A stretch of 64,000 nucleotides of DNA from Pseudarthrobacter albicanus (GTDB taxonomy: Bacteria; Actinomycetota; Actinomycetes; Actinomycetales; Micrococcaceae), in assembly GCF_018224015.1 (NCBI RefSeq), contig NZ_JAGPOT010000006.1, positions 80,406 through 144,405 of the forward strand, given 5' to 3'. Numbering within the stretch: position 1 is the first letter of the stretch; each line of letters begins with the position of its first letter. Below, one piece after another: positions 8,195 through 16,747 of the stretch. Position numbers and translations under genes: made by a program. The notes below the pieces were generated by a model that was not told the origin of the DNA, did not search any database, and was given only the letters and a program-made list of their open reading frames with translations.

Positions 8195-9328
8195 ATGGAG
8201 GGCATGGCTACCGCAGAGAGTTATGTCCTGGCGATCGGAACCAAAAAGGGGCTCTGGCTGGCAACAAGTCCGGACCGCAAGGACTGGTCCCTTTCCGGCC
8301 CGCATTTCCTGATGAGCGAAATCCCCAGCATCGGCATTGACAGCCGCGACGGACGCACCCGGATCCTGGTGGGAGTCCGCTCCGAGCACTGGGGACCCAC
8401 GGTCTTCCACTCCGATGACCTGGGCGCAACGTGGGACGAGCCCGAGCAGGGCGCCATCCGGTTCCCCGAAGACGCCGAGGCGGCGCTGGAGCGTGTCTGG
8501 CAGATCCATCCCGACTCGGAAGCCCGGCCGGGAGTCGTCTGGGCCGGCTGCGAGCCGATCTCGGTCTGGAAATCAACCGACGGCGGTGAGCACTTCGAGC
8601 TCAACCGGGGGCTCTGGGACCATCCGCACCGCAAGGAATGGGGCGCCGGCTACGGCGGTGCCGCCGCCCACTCGATCGTCATCGACCCGAGCGGTGAGAA
8701 GGTGCACGTCGCCATGAGCACCGGCGGGGTTTACCGCTCGCTCGACGGCGGGGCCTCCTGGGAGCCGCGCAATAAGGGGATTTCCGCCTACTTCATGCCC
8801 GATCCCAACCCCGAATTCGGCCAGTGCGTCCACAAGATCGCCGCGGACGCCGCCGTCGACGGCCGTCTGTACGCCCAGAACCATCACGGCGTCTACCGCA
8901 GCGATGACGACGCCGAGAACTGGCAGTCGATCGCCGAGGGGCTGCCCGCGGACTTCGGCTTTGTCATGCTGACGCACCCGCGCCGGGCGGGCACCGCCTG
9001 GGTGATCCCGTTGAAAGCCGACAGCGAACGGATCCCGCCGGACGGCAAGCTGGCCGTCCACCGGACCGACGACGCCGGCGGGAACTGGAAGCGGCTCCAC
9101 ACCGGGCTCCCGGAAGCCGAGTACAACGCGGTGCTCCGCGATGCCGCCTGTGTCGACTCCGCCGAGCCCGCCGGCGTCTACTTCGGAACGCGCGGCGGCA
9201 GCGTCTACGCCAGCGACGACGAGGGCGAACACTTCACGGAGCTGGCCTCGCACCTGCCCGACGTGCTGTGCGTGCGGGCAGCGTCCGTCCCCGCAGACCT
9301 GCTCGCCGGCGTCCCATCGAGGCCGTGA
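8195..9328 (+). CDS. BNR/WD40-like beta-propeller protein (sialidase-fold, VPS10-like repeats)
   Basis: A 377-residue soluble protein built from repeated beta-propeller blades with Asp-box motifs: VFHSDDLGATWDEP, VWKSTDGGEHFE, VYRSLDGGASWEP, VYRSDDDAENWQS, VHRTDDAGGNWKR and VYASDDEGEHFTE. No signal peptide is seen, so it is probably cytoplasmic. Catalytic residues of true sialidases are not evident, so an enzymatic call is not justified. The start is ATG 8195 or ATG 8204. A MoaD/ThiS-like gene begins 6 bp after its stop and is certainly co-transcribed; the two probably work together in an unknown role. Confidence 0.82.
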   Translation: MEGMATAESYVLAIGTKKGLWLATSPDRKDWSLSGPHFLMSEIPSIGIDSRDGRTRILVGVRSEHWGPTVFHSDDLGATWDEPEQGAIRFPEDAEAALERVWQIHPDSEARPGVVWAGCEPISVWKSTDGGEHFELNRGLWDHPHRKEWGAGYGGAAAHSIVIDPSGEKVHVAMSTGGVYRSLDGGASWEPRNKGISAYFMPDPNPEFGQCVHKIAADAAVDGRLYAQNHHGVYRSDDDAENWQSIAEGLPADFGFVMLTHPRRAGTAWVIPLKADSERIPPDGKLAVHRTDDAGGNWKRLHTGLPEAEYNAVLRDAACVDSAEPAGVYFGTRGGSVYASDDEGEHFTELASHLPDVLCVRAASVPADLLAGVPSRP

Positions 9329-9334
9329 GCTGCC

Positions 9335-9625
9335 GTGGCGTCGGAGATAAGCGTGCTGCTGCCCAGCGTCCTCCAGCCGCTCGCCGGCGGGCAGTCGAGC
9401 CTGACTGCACCCGCGGACGGGACGGTGACGGTTCAATGGCTGCTGGACTCGCTGGCCGGGGACTACCCGGCGCTCTCGAGGCGATTGCGGGACGAGACCG
9501 GCACGATCCGCCGCTACGTGAATATATACGTCAGCGGGAATGAGATCCGGCGGCTCCAGGGCCTGGCGACTGAGGTGGCACCCGGCCAGGAGGTCCTGAT
9601 CCTCCAGTCCGTGGCCGGCGGCTGA
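9335..9625 (+). CDS. MoaD/ThiS family ubiquitin-like protein
   Basis: A 96-residue protein with a beta-grasp pattern ending exactly in VAGG. The terminal Gly-Gly is the residue pair that MoaD and ThiS use for adenylation and thiocarboxylate formation. It starts at GTG 9335, 6 bp after the BNR-repeat gene. No MoeB/ThiF-type E1 or molybdopterin gene is near, so activation would rely on an enzyme elsewhere. Whether it donates sulfur or has another role tied to the propeller protein is open. Confidence 0.85.
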   Translation: MASEISVLLPSVLQPLAGGQSSLTAPADGTVTVQWLLDSLAGDYPALSRRLRDETGTIRRYVNIYVSGNEIRRLQGLATEVAPGQEVLILQSVAGG

Positions 9626-9629
9626 CGCT

Positions 9630-9866
9630 TCAGGCGACCCGCCAGAGCGTGCACTCGTCCGCGTTGATCGCCTTCCGCGAGCCCGACTGGCGGTCCATGA
9701 TCCAGATGACGCCGATTCCCGGGGCGGTCTCCTGGACGCAGCCGCGGCGGATCACGACGTCGTCGTAGTCCGGTCCTACCTTCAGGCGGGCCTCGATCTC
9801 GTCGCCGCGGTGCAGCTGGTCGAGGGCCCGGACACGGGTTACATGGGCTTTGGCTTCCTTCAACAT
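9630..9866 (-). CDS. Small hypothetical protein
   Basis: A 78-residue protein starting at ATG 9866 behind a good AGGAGG ribosome binding site. It has a basic N-terminus and a beta-rich remainder (DEIEARLKVGPDYDDVVIRR, then GVIWIMDRQSGSRKAI). It contains one Cys and no membrane segment. I do not recognise a family. It converges tail to tail with the MoaD-like gene (4 bp between the stops), and the ligase gene starts 173 bp away in the opposite direction. Confidence 0.6.
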   Translation of the reverse strand: MLKEAKAHVTRVRALDQLHRGDEIEARLKVGPDYDDVVIRRGCVQETAPGIGVIWIMDRQSGSRKAINADECTLWRVA

Positions 9867-10039
9867 GGCGGGGCCTCCTGGACTGGAGCTTGTGCCTGCT
9901 GTTTGCCGGCACCTCCAGTGTGGCGCGCCGATGTTGCCGCCGCGTTTCGGCCCGGTAAGCGGTGGGTTAGTTCTGCGCGCCGGCACTGTTACCGGGCGGG
10001 GGGTTGGCGGAAGGCGGGCGTGGGGCAAGAATGGGCACT

Positions 10040-11116
10040 ATGCGACTGCCGCTGATGCCCCCGATTGCGCCGATGCTCGCGAAGGCCGTGGATGCGTTGC
10101 CCGAAGGGCCGGTGAGTTTCGAACCGAAGTGGGACGGCTTCCGGTCCATCATCTTCCGCGACGGCGAGGAAGTGGAGATCGGCAGCCGCAACGGCAAGCC
10201 GCTGACCCGGTACTTCCCCGAGCTGGTCGCGGCGCTGAAGGCGAATCTGCCGCCGCGCTGCGTGGTCGACGGCGAGATCATCCTGGTCGGGGCATCCGGG
10301 GACCGGCTGGACTTCGATGCGCTCCAGCAACGGATCCACCCCGCCGCGAGCAGGGTCAGGCTGCTGGCCGAACAGACTCCGGCACGGTTCGTCGCGTTCG
10401 ACCTGCTGGCGCTGGATGAGGAGGACTTCACCGCACGGCCGTTCACCGAGCGGCGGGCGGCGCTGGAACGGGTGCTCGCTGACAGCACGGCGCCAATCCA
10501 TCTGACGGCCGCGACCCGTGACCGGGAGACCGCCGGGCAGTGGTTCCGCCGGTTCGAAGGCGCGGGCCTGGACGGGATCGTGGCCAAGCCGCTGGACGGC
10601 GGGTACCAGCCGGACAAACGTGCGATGTTCAAGATCAAGCATGAACGCACCGCCGATTGTGTCCTCGCCGGCTACCGGGTGCACACGAGCGGGCCGGACC
10701 GGATCGGCTCGCTCCTGCTGGGCCTCTACGACGGCGACGGATCGCTCACCAACGTGGGGGTCGTGGGCGCTTTTCCGATGCAGCGCCGCAAGGAACTTTT
10801 TGAGGAACTCCGGCCGCTCGCCACCGGCTTCGAGGATCATCCGTGGGCGTCGGCCCGGCAGGAGGAAGGGACCAGGACACCGCGCAATGCCGAGGGCAGC
10901 CGGTGGAGCGGCGGCAAGGACCTGTCCTTCACGCCGCTCCGCCCCGAGCGCGTGGTCGAGGTGAAATATGACCATATGGAAGGCGAACGGTTCCGGCACA
11001 CGGCACAGTTCGTCCGCTGGCGCCCGGACCGCGATCCGCGGACGTGCACCTATGAACAGCTCGAAGAGCCGGTCAGCTACGATCTCGCCGAGGTCCTGGA
11101 AGCCGGCCGCCGGTAA
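10040..11116 (+). CDS. ligC: ATP-dependent DNA ligase, LigC type
   Basis: This 358-residue nucleotidyltransferase begins MRLPLMPPIAPMLAKAVDAL, matching the start and length of mycobacterial LigC, which is why ATG 10040 is preferred over the upstream frame extension. Motif I is EPKWDGFR with the adenylated Lys, followed by IGSRNGKPLTRYFPEL, VVDGEII (motif III), GLDGIVAKPLDGGY (motif IV) and FKIKHERTADCV (motif V). An OB-fold domain follows. It seals nicks using ATP and is implicated in base excision repair in mycobacteria. No Ku or LigD gene lies nearby. Confidence 0.93.
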   Translation: MRLPLMPPIAPMLAKAVDALPEGPVSFEPKWDGFRSIIFRDGEEVEIGSRNGKPLTRYFPELVAALKANLPPRCVVDGEIILVGASGDRLDFDALQQRIHPAASRVRLLAEQTPARFVAFDLLALDEEDFTARPFTERRAALERVLADSTAPIHLTAATRDRETAGQWFRRFEGAGLDGIVAKPLDGGYQPDKRAMFKIKHERTADCVLAGYRVHTSGPDRIGSLLLGLYDGDGSLTNVGVVGAFPMQRRKELFEELRPLATGFEDHPWASARQEEGTRTPRNAEGSRWSGGKDLSFTPLRPERVVEVKYDHMEGERFRHTAQFVRWRPDRDPRTCTYEQLEEPVSYDLAEVLEAGRR

Positions 11117-11188
11117 CCGCCCGCCTACGCCGACGGCGGCCCGCCCCGGGAAGGGACGGACCGCCGTCGTACGTCGTGCCACGGAACC

Positions 11189-12508
11189 TCAGCGCAGGCC
11201 GAGTTCCTTGGTGGGAACCTTGTACGTTTCCCTGGCGGTCAGCGCCGAGATGGCAGCGATGACGCAGATGACCGCGGTGAAGATGCTGATCTGGACCCAG
11301 CCGCCGGGCTTGATGCCGCCCATGGCCGCCACGATGGCAGGTGCGAACCCGGCCATCAGGAAGCCGAGCTGGGTGCCTATCGCCAGGCCGGAAAAGCGGA
11401 CCTTGGTGCTGAACATCTCGGCGTAGAAGGAAGGCCAGACGGCGTTGGAAGCGGCGTAGCCGAAGGAGAAGAAGCCGATGGCGGCGAGGAACATCAGCGG
11501 GACGCTGCCGGACTCCAGGCTCAGCAGGAACACAGGCGTCAGGATCGCGCTGGACAGCGCCCCGTAGATGAAGACCGGCTTGCGGCCGATCCTGTCCGCG
11601 AGCTTGCCGAAGAGCGGCTGGGTGCCGAGTGCGACGAGGTTGGCTCCGACGACGAGCCACAGCGTGGTGGTGCCGTCCACGCCGGCGACGGTCTTTGCGT
11701 AGCTGATGGCCAGCGTTCCGAACACGGTGGAGACGGCGGCGATGAAGGCACAGGCGATCACGCGGAGGACATCGCGCCAGTGGTGCTTGAGGAGCTCCGC
11801 GACGGGGAGCTTGGCGATCTGTGCGGTCTTCTGGGCTTCCTCGAAAGCCGGCGGCTCGTGCAGGGTGCGGCGGATGAAGAACGCCACCAGGACCACGACG
11901 GCGCTGAGCCAGAACGGGATGCGCCAGCCGATGCCGTACTTGATCTCATCCGGCAGGGCCAGGACGGGGATGAAGACGAGGGCGGCGAGGATCTGGCCGC
12001 CCTGCGTGCCCGTCAGGGTCCAGGAGGTGAAGAAGGAACGGCGGTTGTCCGGGGCATGCTCGAGGGTCATCGAGGAGGCGCCGGCCTGCTCGCCGGCCGC
12101 GGAGAGACCCTGGCACAGGCGCGCCAGCACCAGCAGGACGGGGGCCCACCAGCCGACGGTCTTGAAGTCAGGCAGGCAGCCGATGATGAAGGTCGAGGCG
12201 CCCATCAGCAGCAGCGTGAACATGAGGACCTTCCGCCGGCCGACGCGGTCGCCGAAGTGGCCCAGGATGACGGCACCGACGGGGCGGGCCACATAGGCGA
12301 AGCCGAAGGTTGCGAAGGACATGATGGCGGCGTTGGCGTCGGCGTCGGGGAAGAAGACCTTGGGGAAGATCAGGGCGGCTGCGGAGCCGAAAATGAAGAA
12401 GTCGTAATATTCGACGGCGCTGCCCAGGAAGCTGGCGAGGGCTGCCTTCTTCGGCGTCCCGGCCGGTGCAGCGGTGCCCGGGCTCGCGGACGGAAGTGTC
12501 TGGCTCAT
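11189..12508 (-). CDS. MHS-family MFS permease, probable shikimate/quinate/dehydroshikimate uptake
   Basis: A 439-residue MFS transporter with 12 predicted helices and metabolite:H+ symporter signatures: ASFLGSAVEYYDFFIFG in helix 1, GHFGDRVGRRKVL between helices 2 and 3, and GKLADRIGRKPVF in the second half. The family includes ShiA (shikimate), KgtP and ProP. It is divergent from an IclR regulator that precedes the dehydroshikimate-to-protocatechuate genes, which points to shikimate, quinate or a related hydroaromatic acid. Protocatechuate itself is also possible. Confidence 0.85.
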   Translation of the reverse strand: MSQTLPSASPGTAAPAGTPKKAALASFLGSAVEYYDFFIFGSAAALIFPKVFFPDADANAAIMSFATFGFAYVARPVGAVILGHFGDRVGRRKVLMFTLLLMGASTFIIGCLPDFKTVGWWAPVLLVLARLCQGLSAAGEQAGASSMTLEHAPDNRRSFFTSWTLTGTQGGQILAALVFIPVLALPDEIKYGIGWRIPFWLSAVVVLVAFFIRRTLHEPPAFEEAQKTAQIAKLPVAELLKHHWRDVLRVIACAFIAAVSTVFGTLAISYAKTVAGVDGTTTLWLVVGANLVALGTQPLFGKLADRIGRKPVFIYGALSSAILTPVFLLSLESGSVPLMFLAAIGFFSFGYAASNAVWPSFYAEMFSTKVRFSGLAIGTQLGFLMAGFAPAIVAAMGGIKPGGWVQISIFTAVICVIAAISALTARETYKVPTKELGLR

Positions 12509-12734
12509 GGTGTTCCTTTGCTGTGACGACGGTGTCGCGGATGGATCAGGAGTTACCCAGCTGCCGTTCCTCTAAGTCTGCGGCGGCCGGAGGCCCGTTG
12601 AAAAGACCCGGACCAGTAGCCACATGGTGGAAGCTACTTGTGCGATATAGCAATAATGACTGTGAGTGTTGTCACTTGTCAAGAAAAATAATCACCATCT
12701 AGAAATAGCTCTCACGATGTGGCAATATAGGGGC

Positions 12735-13601
12735 ATGAGTGTGAATCAAGACACAGACCTCGACGGCGCCGCCCCGCCCCCCGCGGGCCCCGCCCGCGAG
12801 GCAAATGCCGGCACGACAGCCATGGCAGCCAAGGGGGTCAAGGAAGACTCCCGGACGGACATGGTGGGGAAGGCCCTGGGCCTGCTGGTCCTGCTGGGGG
12901 ATGAGCCGCGCGGCGCCAGCGCGGCCGAGCTCTCCCGCCGCGCCGAGCTGCCGTTCAGTACCACCTACCGCCTGCTCGGCTCCCTGACGCGGGACGGCTT
13001 CGTGGACTACGAGCCGGACGGCCGCCGCTACCGCCTGGGCCTGCGCGTGTTCCAGCTGGGCCAGCGTGTCTCCAACCATCATGGTTTCGCCGGCACCGCC
13101 CTGCCCGTCCTGCGGCGTGTCACGGACGAGACCGGTGAGGCCACCATCCTGTCCGTGCGCGACGGCGACCACCATCTGACCGTGAACAAGGTCGATGGCC
13201 CCCAGACCTTCCGGGTCACGAGCGACCCCGGGCATCTGGGCGCGCTGCACACCACATCGGTGGGCAAGGCGCTCGTGGCCTTCGCTGACGACGCCGCCCG
13301 CACCCGGCTTGTCGACGGGCTGGAGCTGGAGCCGCTGACCGAGTTCTCCATCACGGACCGGGACGCCTTCCGGGCCGAGATCGAGCTGGTCCGGCGCCGC
13401 GGCTACGCCACGATGGACGAGGAAAACGAGCTGGGCATGCGCGCCGTCGCCGTCCCGGTCTTCGACTCCCAGGGCCACGCCTTCGCGTCGCTGGCCACTG
13501 CCGTTCCGGTCTTCCGGATGGGCATGGAGGCCCTCGTGGCCCTCGTTCCGCTGCTTCAATCCGCCGCGGCCGAGCTGTCGGCCAGGCTTCCCCAGCGATG
13601 A
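12735..13601 (+). CDS. IclR-family regulator of the hydroaromatic/protocatechuate cluster
   Basis: A 288-residue protein with a disordered 40-residue N-terminus. Next comes a winged HTH (GASAAELSRRAELPFSTTYR, then LTRDGFVDYEPDGRRYRLG) and an IclR effector domain with HTTSVGKALVAF, RGYATMDEENELGMRAVAVPV and AVPVFRMG. ATG 12735 sits too close to the AGGGG at 12729-12733; the in-frame GTG 12741 is 7 nt from it and may be the true start. It lies between the divergent permease and qsuD and probably controls both. Inducers of such regulators are often the pathway substrate. Confidence 0.88.
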   Translation: MSVNQDTDLDGAAPPPAGPAREANAGTTAMAAKGVKEDSRTDMVGKALGLLVLLGDEPRGASAAELSRRAELPFSTTYRLLGSLTRDGFVDYEPDGRRYRLGLRVFQLGQRVSNHHGFAGTALPVLRRVTDETGEATILSVRDGDHHLTVNKVDGPQTFRVTSDPGHLGALHTTSVGKALVAFADDAARTRLVDGLELEPLTEFSITDRDAFRAEIELVRRRGYATMDEENELGMRAVAVPVFDSQGHAFASLATAVPVFRMGMEALVALVPLLQSAAAELSARLPQR

Positions 13602-13684
13602 AAACCGCCCCGGCCGCGGCCGGCGTCCGGGAGCCGGAGGCCCCCATCCGGGAGCCGAAGGGCCGCGGCCGCCGTCGTTCTGAA

Positions 13685-13726
13685 TTGTTCGCCATAAGAA
13701 CAACAGTGCAACATGTGAACATTTGC
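13685..13726 (+). promoter_or_regulatory. Candidate operator region upstream of the qsuD-qsuB-pca operon
   Basis: The 211-bp gap before 13813 contains TTGTTC-N7-GAACAA (13685-13703) and a second imperfect dyad GCAA...TTGC (13708-13726) in an AT-richer stretch unlike the flanking coding DNA. Such dyads fit IclR-type binding sites near a promoter. The upstream part of the gap (13602-13680) is GC-rich with short self-complementary runs and no other recognisable feature. Confidence 0.45.
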
Positions 13727-13812
13727 GGTACTGTAATCCCCATCACCCGGCCCGCCGGCGACGCCGAGCGCGTCCCCGCCCGCCGCGTGCCATTGTCAAA
13801 GGAGCTACACGG

Positions 13813-14694
13813 ATGAGCAATCGAGCAGAGTCCTTCCTCGTGGGACTGGTGGGTGACGGTGTCATGCCGTCGCTTACGCCCTACATGCACGAACGCGAAG
13901 GCGATGTGCAGGGCCTGCGGTACCTCTACCGCCCCATCGACCTCCTTGAACTCGGGCTGCCCGGCCGGTCCGTCGGGGAGCTCCTGACCGCGGCACGGCG
14001 GCTCGGCTTCAACGGCCTGAACATCACCCACCCCTGCAAGCAACTGGTCCTGGAACACCTGGACGAGGTCTCGTCCGACGCCCGGCGGCTCGGAGCGGTC
14101 AATACCGTGATCATCCGGGACGGCCGCTTTGTCGGCCACAACACGGACTTCTCCGGGTTCGCCGCCGCCCTGGCCTCGGGCCTGCCCGGCGCGAGGCTGG
14201 ACCGGGTGGTCCAGCTCGGAGCCGGGGGTGCCGGTTCCGCCGTCGCCTACGCCCTGCTCACCGCCGGCGTCCGCGAACTGGACCTGGTGGACACCGACGC
14301 CGCACGCTGCGCGGCGCGCGCGGCCGAACTTGCCGGATTCTTCCCGGCCAGCACGGTCACGGCGCGGACGACGGCGGAGCTGCCGCGGCTGATGCCGCTG
14401 GCTGACGGCCTCGTGCACTGCACCCCGGTGGGCATGGCCGCCCATCCCGGCGTCCCTCTGGACATGTCCCTCGTGGAGTCCCGGCACTGGGTGGCGGACA
14501 TCGTGTACCGGCCGATCGAAACCGAGCTCGTCCGCGAAGCCCGGGCCAAGGGGTGTGCCGTGCTGGACGGCGGCCGCATGGCGGTGGGCCAGGCAGCCGA
14601 CGCCTTCCGGATCTTCACGGGGCTCGAGGCCGACGCGGACCGCATGCGCGCGCACTTCCTGGAACTCGTGGCCGCGGAAGAGGTGGCCGCCTGA
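13813..14694 (+). CDS. qsuD: Shikimate/quinate dehydrogenase-like protein (catabolic AroE paralogue)
   Basis: A 293-residue member of the shikimate dehydrogenase family: NITHPCKQ carries the catalytic Lys, AVNTVI and HNTDFSGF carry the substrate-binding Asn and Asp, and GAGGAGSAVAYAL is the dinucleotide loop. The loop lacks the NR(T/S) signature of NADP-specific AroE and has LVDTDAARC, an acidic residue favouring NAD, which suggests a catabolic enzyme. It would oxidise shikimate or quinate to dehydro products that the next gene turns into protocatechuate. AGGAG precedes ATG 13813, and its TGA overlaps the next ATG (TGATG). Confidence 0.85.
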   Translation: MSNRAESFLVGLVGDGVMPSLTPYMHEREGDVQGLRYLYRPIDLLELGLPGRSVGELLTAARRLGFNGLNITHPCKQLVLEHLDEVSSDARRLGAVNTVIIRDGRFVGHNTDFSGFAAALASGLPGARLDRVVQLGAGGAGSAVAYALLTAGVRELDLVDTDAARCAARAAELAGFFPASTVTARTTAELPRLMPLADGLVHCTPVGMAAHPGVPLDMSLVESRHWVADIVYRPIETELVREARAKGCAVLDGGRMAVGQAADAFRIFTGLEADADRMRAHFLELVAAEEVAA

Positions 14695-16709
14695 TGCGTA
14701 CCGGAATCGCCACCGTCTGCCTCTCCGGCACCCTGCGGGAAAAGATGCAGGCCTGCGCCATCGCCGGCTTCGACGGGATCGAAATCTTCGAGCAGGACCT
14801 CGTCACGTCCCCCCTGAGCCCGGAAGACGTCCGGAAGATGGCCGCCGACCTGGGCCTCACCCTGGACCTCTACCAGCCGTTCCGCGACTTCGACAGCGTT
14901 CCCGAGGACCTCCTCGCCGCCAACCTGCGCCGGGCCGGGGCCAAGTTCAAGCTGATGTCCCGCCTGGGCCTGGATACCATCCTCGTCTGCTCCAACGTGG
15001 CCACCGCAGCCATCGACGACGACGAGCTCCGCGCCTCCCAGCTCGCCCGGCTCGCCGCCCTCGCCGGGGACCACGGCATGAAGGTGGCGTACGAGGCCCT
15101 CGCCTGGGGCAAGTACGTCAACGACTACGGGCACGCCCACCGCCTGGTGGACATGGTGGACCACCCGAGCCTGGGCACCTGCCTGGACTCGTTCCACATC
15201 CTTTCCCGGGACGCGGACACCGCCCCGATCGAGGGCTTCGACCCTAAGAAGATCTTCTTCGTCCAGGTTGCCGACGCCCCCAAACTCTCCCTGGACGTGC
15301 TCTCCTGGAGCAGGCACTACCGGGTCTTCCCGGGCGAAGGGCAGTTCGACCTCGCCAAGTTCATGGGCCACGTCGTCCGGGCCGGCTACACCGGTCCGGT
15401 GTCGCTGGAAGTCTTCAACGACGTCTTCCGGCAGTCCGATGTCGAGCGCACCGCCGTGGACGCGATGCGCTCCCTGATCTGGCTTGAAGAGCAAACCGCC
15501 AAGTGGCTCGACGCAAACCCCGTCCCGGCCGCTGAAGGTGCCGGACGAGGCGGAAGCGACGGATCCGGCGGGGCCACCAGGGCCGCCGGCCGCCGTCGCT
15601 ACCCGATGGAACTGGCCACCCTGCCGCAGGTGGCAGAACCCGCCGGCTTCAACTTCGCAGAGGTCAGGGCGGCGGACACCGCCAGCCTGGAAACCCTGCT
15701 GGGCCAGCTGGGGTTCGCGTTCAACGGCCGCCACCGGACCAAGAATGTGCAATTGTGGACCATGGGCCACGCGCGCGTGATCATCAACGAACAGCCCCCG
15801 GCTGCCGATGGCACTGCCGAGGGGGCCTCCGCCTCCGGAACCGGCACCGTAAACCCTGGCACCGCCATCGCGCCGGCCATTTCCGCCCTGGGCTTCGACG
15901 TCGATTCCCCGGTGATTGCCGCCGCGCGGGCCCAGCAGCTCAAGGCTCCGGCCGTGCCGCGCAAGAGCCAGGCCGACGAGGAAATCTTCCAGGGCTTCGC
16001 CGCCCCGGACTCCACCGAGATCTTCCTGTGCCAGGGCAGCCCCGACGGCACCGCCGCGTGGACCCGCGAATTCGGTGAAGGACTGGAAGTCGCGCCCGCC
16101 GCAGGCGCCACCCCGGGCCATGGCGCCGTGATCGACCACGTGAACCTGGCCCAGCCCTGGCAGCACTTTGACGAGGCCGTGCTCTTCTACACGAGCGCCC
16201 TGGCCCTGGAGCCGCAGCCGTACGCGGAGGTCGCCAGCCCCACCGGGCTGGTCCGGTCCCAGGTGATGCTCACCGAGGACCGGGGCGTCCGCCTCGTCCT
16301 GAACCTGGCCCCGCTCCTCCAGCACAGCGCGGGCCCCGCAGACGGAACCGGCCAGCGCAGGACGTACCAGGAACATATTGCCTTCGCGGTGGACGACCTC
16401 GTGGCCACGGCCCGCGCCGCGCGGGACCGCGGCCTGGACTTCCTCCGGATCCCGGCCAACTACTACGAGGACCTGGACGCGAGGTTCGGGCTGGATCCGG
16501 ACTTCCTGGCCACCCTCCGCGAGCTCAACCTGCTCTATGACCGCGACGCCGACGGCGAGTTCCTGCACTTCTATACCGCCACCGTGGGCAGCGTGTTCTT
16601 CGAAATGGTTGAACGCCGCGGGGCCTACGACGGCTACGGCGCACCCAACGCCCCGGTGCGCCACGCCGTCCAGTACGACCACCTGCACCAGCTCAAACTC
16701 ACCATCTGA
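14694..16709 (+). CDS. qsuB: Fused 3-dehydroshikimate dehydratase / HPPD-like protein (QsuB type)
   Basis: A 671-residue two-domain protein. Residues 1-280 form a sugar-phosphate-isomerase-like TIM barrel with the metal-binding residues expected of dehydroshikimate dehydratases: Glu in AYEALAWGKY, Asp and His in TCLDSFHI, Gln in VQVADA and Glu in SLEVFNDVF. After a Gly-rich linker (about 280-305), the C-terminal half is a VOC/HPPD-like fold with His in VIDHVNLAQP, His in EHIAFAVDD and Glu in VFFEMVERRG. The N-domain makes protocatechuate from 3-dehydroshikimate; the C-domain's role is not well defined in the family. It is translationally coupled to qsuD and 38 bp before pcaH. Confidence 0.92.
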   Translation: MRTGIATVCLSGTLREKMQACAIAGFDGIEIFEQDLVTSPLSPEDVRKMAADLGLTLDLYQPFRDFDSVPEDLLAANLRRAGAKFKLMSRLGLDTILVCSNVATAAIDDDELRASQLARLAALAGDHGMKVAYEALAWGKYVNDYGHAHRLVDMVDHPSLGTCLDSFHILSRDADTAPIEGFDPKKIFFVQVADAPKLSLDVLSWSRHYRVFPGEGQFDLAKFMGHVVRAGYTGPVSLEVFNDVFRQSDVERTAVDAMRSLIWLEEQTAKWLDANPVPAAEGAGRGGSDGSGGATRAAGRRRYPMELATLPQVAEPAGFNFAEVRAADTASLETLLGQLGFAFNGRHRTKNVQLWTMGHARVIINEQPPAADGTAEGASASGTGTVNPGTAIAPAISALGFDVDSPVIAAARAQQLKAPAVPRKSQADEEIFQGFAAPDSTEIFLCQGSPDGTAAWTREFGEGLEVAPAAGATPGHGAVIDHVNLAQPWQHFDEAVLFYTSALALEPQPYAEVASPTGLVRSQVMLTEDRGVRLVLNLAPLLQHSAGPADGTGQRRTYQEHIAFAVDDLVATARAARDRGLDFLRIPANYYEDLDARFGLDPDFLATLRELNLLYDRDADGEFLHFYTATVGSVFFEMVERRGAYDGYGAPNAPVRHAVQYDHLHQLKLTI

Positions 16710-16747
16710 CCCAAGCCGAACCACCACCGAAATGAAAGGAGGCTGCT

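Noticed and set aside
14247..16727. 826-codon open frame on the minus strand opposite qsuB
   Set aside because: Composition is Gly/Val/Glu/Arg-biased with no domains, and the plus strand encodes a well-supported QsuB.
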